Below are positions 58,007 through 64,000 of a stretch of 64,000 nucleotides of DNA, one piece after another; position 1 is the stretch's first letter; each line of letters begins with the position of its first letter. The DNA comes from Auricularia sp. M13. Its lineage: Eukaryota > Basidiomycota > Agaricomycetes > Auriculariales > Auriculariaceae. The notes under the pieces are model-generated. The model worked only from the letters and a program-made list of their open reading frames with translations. It had not been told where the DNA came from and did no database searches. Location: assembly GCA_037042915.1 (NCBI GenBank), contig CM073201.1:2666001-2730000 (forward strand). The letters run 5' to 3'. Made by a program: the position numbers and the translations under genes.

Positions 58007-58177
58007 TATATAATGATACCTTCATAGAGTGTGTGTGTGTATATGTTGGATTCGTCTCGGCGATAATGCGACTCAGTGACGGAGATTAGCGCGGGGATCC
58101 GAGCGCGTGGCGTTGCATCGATAACTTTTGCTGCCACTTGTCGAGTCACCGCTCAGTCGCAGCGCTCAGCCTGCACC

Positions 58178-60364
58178 ATGTCCTTCCCGGCGCACGACAG
58201 TGAGCATACACGCGCATACACCGCCTGCTGGGGAGCTGACGACGCCGCCGCACGCAGTCTCGGCGCCGTTCAACTTTGCGAGCGAGGAGGACAAGGTCAT
58301 CGAGTACTGGCGCGCCATCGACGCGTTCAAGACCCAGCTCAAGCTCTCCGAGGGCAGACCCGAGTTCTCCTTCTACGATGGCCCGCCGTTCGCCACGGGC
58401 CTGCCGCATTACGGGCACCTGCTAGCGGGCACGATTAAAGTGCGTGCGGCGCGCGCGCTCTGCTGTATACTATACCGTGGCTGACGCCGGCGCCGCGCAG
58501 GACATCGTCACCCGGCACGCGTCCGCCAGCGGGTTCCACGTTGAGCGGCGCTTCGGCTGGGACACGCACGGGCTGCCCGTCGAGCACGAGATCGACAAGA
58601 AGCTGGGCATCACCGGCAAGGACGACGTGCTCAAGATGGGCATCGGCCAGTACAACGCCGAGTGCCGCGCGATCGTCATGCGCTACGCGGGCGAGTGGCG
58701 GCGCACCGTCGAGCGCATGGGCCGCTGGATCGACTTCGACAACGACTACAAGACGCTCAACACGCCCTTCATGGAGTCCGTCTGGTGGGTCTTCGGCCAG
58801 CTCTACAGCAAGAACCTCGTATACCGCGGCCTGCGCGTCATGCCCTACTCCACCGGCTGCACCACCCCGCTCAGCAACTTCGAGGCTGGCCTGGACTTCC
58901 GCGACGTCAACGACCCTGCTGGTAATGCGCGCTTAGAGCGGCCTTTTTGCGTTTCTGCTGACAACGACTGCAGTCACTGTATCGTTCCCTCTCGTAGAGG
59001 ACGAGACGACGGCGTTCCTGGCGTGGACCACGACGCCATGGACACTGCCGAGCAACCTGGCGCTATGTGTGCATCCAGACTTCACCTATGTCAAGGTGTA
59101 CGACGAGGAGCGCAAGAAGAACTTTATCCTGCACGAAAACCTGCTCAAGACGGTCTGGAAGGACCCGAAGAAGGCCAAGATTAAGATTGTGCAAAAGTAC
59201 AAGGGCTCCGAGCTCAAGGGCAAGCAATACGTCCCCATCTTCGACTACTTTGTCGAAAAGGTATCATCTACCACCCTTTCCTACTGCCGTCTGGTTGCTG
59301 AACCTGGAGGTAGTTCAAGGACCGCGCGTTCCGCGTGCTGTGCGACACCTACGTGACGAGCGAGGACGGCACGGGCATCGTGCACCAGGCGCCGGCCTTC
59401 GGTGACGACGACCACCGCATCGCGCTCGCACACGGCGTGCTGCGCCCTGACGACATGCCGCCGTGCCCGCTCGACGACGCCGGCCGCTTCACGGCGGAGG
59501 TGCCTGACTTCCAGGGCCAGTATGTCAAAGCCGCGGACAAGGGCATCCAGCACCTCCTGAAGCAGCGCGAGCGCCTCATCGTCCAGTCCACCATCAACCA
59601 CTCGTATCCCTTCTGCTGGCGGTGCGTAATCTTTTCTTTTTCTTCTCTTTCATGTTTTATACTTCTTCTATATTTTATATTTCATTTTTATATTCGACAT
59701 ATTTATTCTATATATTTTATATTTTCTACACTTTGGGATTCATTGGGCTGATGAGTTCGATGAAGGTCCGGCACTCCGCTACTCTACCGCGCCATCCCCG
59801 CGTGGTTCGTCCGCGTGCAGTCTGCGCAGGAGCAACTCGTCGCGGCGAACAAAAAGACGACCTGGTGAGCACCAAGCCGACTTCGCATGCCTTTGTTCTG
59901 ACGAACCTGTATGCATATAGGGTACCGCAAAATATCGGCGACCTGCGGTTTGGCAACTGGATCGCCAACGCACGCGACTGGAACATCTCGCGCAACCGCT
60001 ACTGGGGCACGCCCATCCCGCTCTGGGTGTCCGAAGATTACTCTGAGGTAAAGTACAACTGCCTGAACAAGGGAATTGCAACAACTGACGGCAAGTGCGC
60101 CTGCACGCATAGATCGTGTGCGTGAGCTCCATCGAGGAGCTCGAGCGGCTGTCCGGCGTGAAGGGCATCACGGACCTGCACCGCGACAAGATCGACGGCA
60201 TCACGATCCCCTCGCGCACGGGCAAGGGCGTCCTGCGGCGCATCGACGAGATCTTCGACTGCTGGTTCGAGTCGGGCAGCATGCCGTACGCGCAGCAGCA
60301 CTACCCGTTCGAGAACAAGGAGCGCTTCGAGAGCACGTTCCCCGCGGACTTCATCTCCGAGGGC

Positions 60365-60396
<32 letters not shown>

Positions 60397-62134
60397 TCTT
60401 GTCCTCGGCACGCTGCTCTTCGACAAGTCGCCGTTCAAGAATGTTATTGTCACCGGCCTTGTGCTGGCTGCGTCAGTGCATTCGTATACCTGCGTTTCTC
60501 CTGGCGGAACGACTGATAATTTTGTGGCTTTTCAGAGATGGCAAGAAGATGAGCAAGAGTCTAAAAAACTACCCCGATCCGAACCTCGTCATTGAGCGCT
60601 ACGGCGCGGATGCCACACGGTCAGTTCAATTTATTGCTATAGCATATATATTCATCACTGACTCCGCCTGCAGGATGTTCCTCGTAAATTCGCCCATTGT
60701 GCGCGGCGACAACCTGCGCTTCCGCGAGGAGGGCGTGCGCGAGGTCGTCGCGCGCGTGCTGCTGCCGTGGCTCAACTCGTTCCGCTTCCTGCTCGGGCAC
60801 GTCGCGCTGCTCGAGAAGGCGCACGGCGTCAAGTTCCAGTACCAGGCGCACCTCGCGCAGTCGCCCAACGTCATGGACCGCTGGATCCTCGCGCGCTGCC
60901 AGTCGCTCATCCAGCTCGTGCGCGAGGAGATGGCTGCGTACCGCCTGTACACCATTGTCCCGCGCCTGCTCGACCTCGTCGACGAGCTCACGAACTGGTA
61001 CATCCGCTTCAACCGCAAGCGGCTCAAGGGCGAGGACGGCGTCGAAGATACCGTCGTGGCGCTCAACACGCTGTTCGAGACGCTCTTCACGCTGTGTCGC
61101 ACTATGGTACATTCTTGACTCTTTGATATAATATAGTCTGAAGAGCTGACATCGTGCATAGTCGTCGTACACGCCGTTCCTGACGGAGAGCATCTACCAG
61201 GGACTGCGGCAATTTATCCCGGAGTCGGGCGACCAGGACGTCCGCTCCGTGCACTTCCTGCGGTTCCCTGAAGTCAAACAGGAGTACTTCGACGCGGACA
61301 TCCAGCGCCAGGTACAGCGGATGCAGAGCGTCATCGAGTTGACGCGCCATATCCGCGAAAAGAACCAGCTCTCGCTCAAGGTGTGTGCGCATGTGCCAGT
61401 CCTGTTGAGGTCCTTGAACTCAGTTATCTTGTTTTTCATAGACGCCATTGAAGGAGCTCATCGTCTTCCACCCCGACGAGCAGTTTCATGCAGACGTACG
61501 GCCGCTGGTGCGCTACATCCAGTCCGAGCTGAACGTGCGCGACGTCGTCTTCACGACGGACGAGGAGCGGTCCGGAGTGCAGTACCGCGCGTCGGCAGAC
61601 TGGCCGACGCTGGGCAAGAAGCTGCGCAAGGACGTCGGCAAGGTGCGCGGCGCGCTCGACACGCTGACGTCGGACGACGTCAAGCGCTACGTCGAGACGG
61701 GCAAGATCACCGTCGCGGGCATCGAGCTCGTCGCGGGCGACCTCGCCGTCTCGCGCTACGTCGCCGGCAGCCAGGAGAAAGGCGGCGACACGGGCACGAA
61801 CACCGACAACGACGTCGTCGTCATCCTCGACCTGCGCCTGCACCCCGAGCTCGAGAGCGAGGGCTTTGCGCGCGAGATGATTAACCGCATCCAGAAGCTG
61901 CGCAAGAAGGCTGGGCTGCAGGCCACGGACGACGTCGAGATATTCTTCAAGTTTGAGGAGGGCGATGGCGAGGCGCTCCGCGCGGCTACGCGGGAGCATG
62001 CAGAGACTATCCAGAAAACTTGCAGGGGCTTACCTGTGGATGTATCACAACGGAAACCAAACGCGCTGGTCATCATTGAGGAGGAGCAGGAGATTAACGA
62101 GACCACATTTTTACTCTCTTTGACACGGGTATAA
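58178..62134 (+). CDS. ILS1: Cytosolic isoleucyl-tRNA synthetase
   Basis: Class I aminoacyl-tRNA synthetase charging tRNA-Ile. A 22-nt first exon (MSFPAHD) joins [20 protein letters not shown]. The HIGH motif is HYGH at residues 58-61 ([18 protein letters not shown]). The tRNA-synthetase core includes [20 protein letters not shown], and the editing domain includes [20 protein letters not shown] and [36 protein letters not shown] and [16 protein letters not shown] precede KMSKS in [18 protein letters not shown]. The anticodon-binding region follows ([29 protein letters not shown]), then the eukaryotic C-terminal extension ending FLLSLTRV. About ten introns interrupt it. One (59624 to about 59760) is strongly AT-rich, unlike its flanks. 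It has no targeting presequence, so it is the cytosolic enzyme. It follows the BAG gene head-to-tail at 171 bp. Confidence 0.97.
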
Positions 62135-62299
62135 TGATGGTGGTCGAATAACAATTTGATTCTTTATGTACTAGACCCTGTATGCAAACGGTGAGCTGAA
62201 AGCCTGATCGCGATAGCAGACGTCAGCTCCGCAGGGGACAATATGTTGACAAAGCAGAAACACATCAGCGGCAGCCAAAAGGCATTCATCGATAGGCCG

Positions 62300-63480
62300 G
62301 TGACCCTGGCCGAGGCGGGTCAACGTCGACCTTGGGGCTCATGAGCCACTGCTCGACCTCAGGCTTAAGCCTCCATCGGATAGGCTCCTCCAATTGGATA
62401 CCCTGCGGACTGACCCAAACTTCACGGATGGGTTCCACCCACCGAGGATGTAGTGTCGCCCACTGATTCCACTGAAGAAAATGTTAGCTTGAAGATTACC
62501 GTGTGGCAGACGAGGCATATGCGTACATCCATGGCGCCTCAAGGGAAAAGACCAGTCCGCTGAGGTTCAGGGTCCTCATACCGAATACCCACGGTGAAAG
62601 TCGCAACAAGCGCGTTTGAAGTCCCAGTTGTTGTTGATGATCTCAGCCCACAGTTCGTCAGTGTGGTAGGGCCTGCGGTAGCAAGCTCCTGCGAAGTCGA
62701 TGATAACAGCACGCGTCACCTGCTCTCCAGAAACATTCGACGGCGAGAAGATATAGTTCCCGGCATGAAGGTCGGCATGGCATACGCCAAACCACCATTG
62801 AGCAGAAACTCAGCTCTCCTGCAGCCAGGAGAGGCTTCCTGCATTATGTGGACATTGTATCTAAGTACCTTCAGGTGTCTCATGGTTCAGGAAAACCTTC
62901 CAGGGGCATTTTGGTGGGTGTATAGCATGTGAGAATGTCTGGTTAAGAGTAATTAACCCGTAAGTCAGTGACCACTTTAGACTTAAGCCTTAATAAGGAA
63001 ACCCTTATTAACCCTTAATCGAATTTAAGGCTTAACCCTTAAAGCCAACACTGCGCTGCCAACAGCGTCGATGGCGAGCAAACCATAAGCATCAGAAGGA
63101 GAAGCGTCGTGCAATTGCTGCACACGCAAAGCTCGGCGCTCGGCGGCCTGAATCTCGCGGCGAAGACACCATGGACGGTCGACCTCCCCACAAGCAGCAT
63201 CGCGATTTCGATGAAACCGGGGGTCAAAGATCTTCAAGATGGCAGTGTTGACAACAGAGGGCAAGCCTACGACATCGACGAGCAAGACCTGGGCCTGTGT
63301 GAATGGCGTAAAGGCCTTCCTGACCACAGCGCCAGGTAGAAAGGCCTTCGAGGCACCAGGACCATAGAGCTCGTCCTTATGCATTATGGGTCGTGCTTTT
63401 GTCCGAAGTTCTGCATAGTGGCAGGAGCCAAGGGCCGTCCCGGTATCTTGTCTATGCTGTAGGGATGTCCCAGCCACAAG
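62300..63480 (-). pseudogene. Protein-kinase-like gene, probably decayed
   Basis: Upstream on the minus strand (63480-63050), VVRKAFTPFTQAQVLLVDVV and AILKIFDPRF suggest a kinase N-lobe. At 62780-62600 the catalytic part reads FGVCHADLHAGNYIFSPS and VIIDFAGACYRRPYHTDEL: an HxD...N loop and an IDF motif like the DFG of kinase-like folds. At 62470-62310, WNQWATLHPRWVEPIREVWV and IRWRLKPEVEQWLMSPKVD form a family-typical tail. The helix C to helix E region is missing, replaced by about 150 bp of TTAACCCTTAA-like sequence and non-coding DNA, and frames do not join across it. Fungal proteins of this type are numerous and poorly characterised. A single intact gene cannot be built here. Confidence 0.55.
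62985..63050. repeat. TTAA/CCCTTAA-rich low-complexity patch
   Basis: The patch holds CTTATTAACCCTTAAT, TTTAAGGCTTAACCCTTAAA and TTAAGCCTTAATAAGG in imperfect inverted order. It interrupts the kinase-like remnant. The unit is not the fungal telomere repeat TTAGGG. Confidence 0.6.
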
Positions 63481-63535
63481 TCAGAAGAACGATCTGTTTC
63501 AAATTCCGCGGTGCATCTTTAGCCTAAGCCTTCTC

Positions 63536-64000
63536 ATGTCACAGACCGTCAACTTCCCAGGGCCATTCGACGAAGAAGGCCGTCTTGTCTGCTTTCGCTG
63601 CTTTGGGCCCACCATTCATCGCCCGTCTGGACAGCCTGGGACGCTTGGAAGGTCAGTACTTGAGACCGTCCGATACCGTGCACTGCCGGCAGGACATTTC
63701 GCTAAATGGCATTATTCAGAGTATTCTACAAGTGCGAAAACAAGCCTGGTATCCAATGCGAGCGATTCTTCAGTGCGTGTTTATCCCATACCCTTGCGAT
63801 TGTCATATTCTGATAATACTTCTACAGAATGGCAAGAAGACGTAGACAAGCTTAGAATCGCACACGGTGTCCCAGACCCAGAGCCTCAGCCTGCTTCAGC
63901 GCCTACCACCATGGTTGCTTCAGCTCCCAGCACGCCCGCACGTTCTAGCACACAGCAGCCTTCTCAGTCGACCAGTTCGCAGCCGTCTGGTTCGCAGCCG
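63536..64000 (+). CDS. GRF-type zinc-finger protein, 3' end beyond window
   Basis: The ATG at 63536 starts MSQTVNFPGPFDEEGRLVCF. Exons 63536-63651, 63720-63772 and 63828 to the window edge join in phase through introns with GTCAGT...TTCAG and GTGCGT...CTACAG. The spliced protein reads CFRCFGPTIHRPSGQ...GR, VFYKCENKPGIQCERFFKWQ. That is the C-x2-C ... GRxFYxC ... CxxFFxW pattern of the GRF zinc finger, a single-stranded-nucleic-acid-binding module of TOP3A, APE2 and many fungal proteins. A Ser/Pro/Gln-rich tail (PEPQPASAPTTMVASAPSTP) follows and is still open at 64000. Reading straight through without splicing is also open but breaks the zinc-finger pattern. Confidence 0.75.
   Translation, partial: MSQTVNFPGPFDEEGRLVCFRCFGPTIHRPSGQPGTLGRSVLETVRYRALPAGHFAKWHYSEYSTSAKTSLVSNASDSSVRVYPIPLRLSYSDNTSTEWQEDVDKLRIAHGVPDPEPQPASAPTTMVASAPSTPARSSTQQPSQSTSSQPSGSQP

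Noticed and set aside
62985-63050. Possible interstitial telomere repeat (CCCTTAA units)
   Set aside because: The unit differs from the TTAGGG/CCCTAA telomere repeat, is irregular and in mixed orientation; treated as low-complexity DNA.

Overview
This window is nuclear DNA of a filamentous basidiomycete, most likely an agaricomycete (mushroom-type fungus). Genes are densely packed on both strands and are cut by many introns of about 45-70 nt with GTRNGT donors, CTGAC/CTAAC-like branch points and CAG/TAG acceptors. Coding DNA is GC-rich. The gene set (Topors-type ligase, CSL factor, Pbs2, Wee1, Esa1, Dbp7, cytosolic Ile-tRNA synthetase) is fungal housekeeping and regulatory. No bacterial operons, CRISPR arrays or ribosome-binding sites are expected or seen.

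Layout. 0-3.3 kb: decayed material, with a frameshifted agaricomycete-specific gene and an F-box fragment. 3.3-13 kb: a small heat-shock protein with a textbook heat-shock promoter, a zinc-ribbon-like unknown, a DUF1772 membrane protein, Snu23 and mitoribosomal uS9m (divergent, 47 bp apart), a polytopic membrane protein with a decayed inverted copy on the far side of that pair, and an ER cyclophilin. 13-18.6 kb: the Dbp7 helicase (divergent from the cyclophilin, 49 bp) and a convergent pair here called A and B. 18.6-20.6 kb: repeats (a MITE-like element with 49-bp inverted ends and a 58-bp tandem duplication) next to a U2 snRNA gene. 20.8-32 kb: a Topors-like RING/SR protein, an SGNH esterase, Esa1, a small membrane protein and a CSL transcription factor. 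35-37 kb: an unrecognised 501-residue protein. 38.4-41.5 kb: an apparently intact Tc1/mariner-IS630-type transposon with TA target duplication. 42-44.8 kb: a second, inverted copy of the A/B pair. 45.7-62.1 kb: Wee1, a homeodomain factor, Pbs2, a BAG/ubiquitin-like protein and Ile-tRNA synthetase. 62.3-64 kb: a decayed kinase-like gene and the start of a GRF zinc-finger gene that runs off the end.

Common themes. Several genes serve stress and cell-cycle control (Hsp20, Pbs2, Wee1, BAG), chromatin and transcription (Esa1, CSL, homeodomain), splicing (Snu23, U2) and translation (uS9m, IleRS). They are not a pathway cluster. The accessory interest lies in duplication and mobility: two independent inverted segmental duplications, one intact transposon, one MITE-like element, kinase-like gene fragments at 37.9 and 63.3 kb, and an unusually long repeat-filled intron in the Pbs2 gene. 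All exon boundaries were read by eye from splice signals and frame and have not been checked against transcripts.
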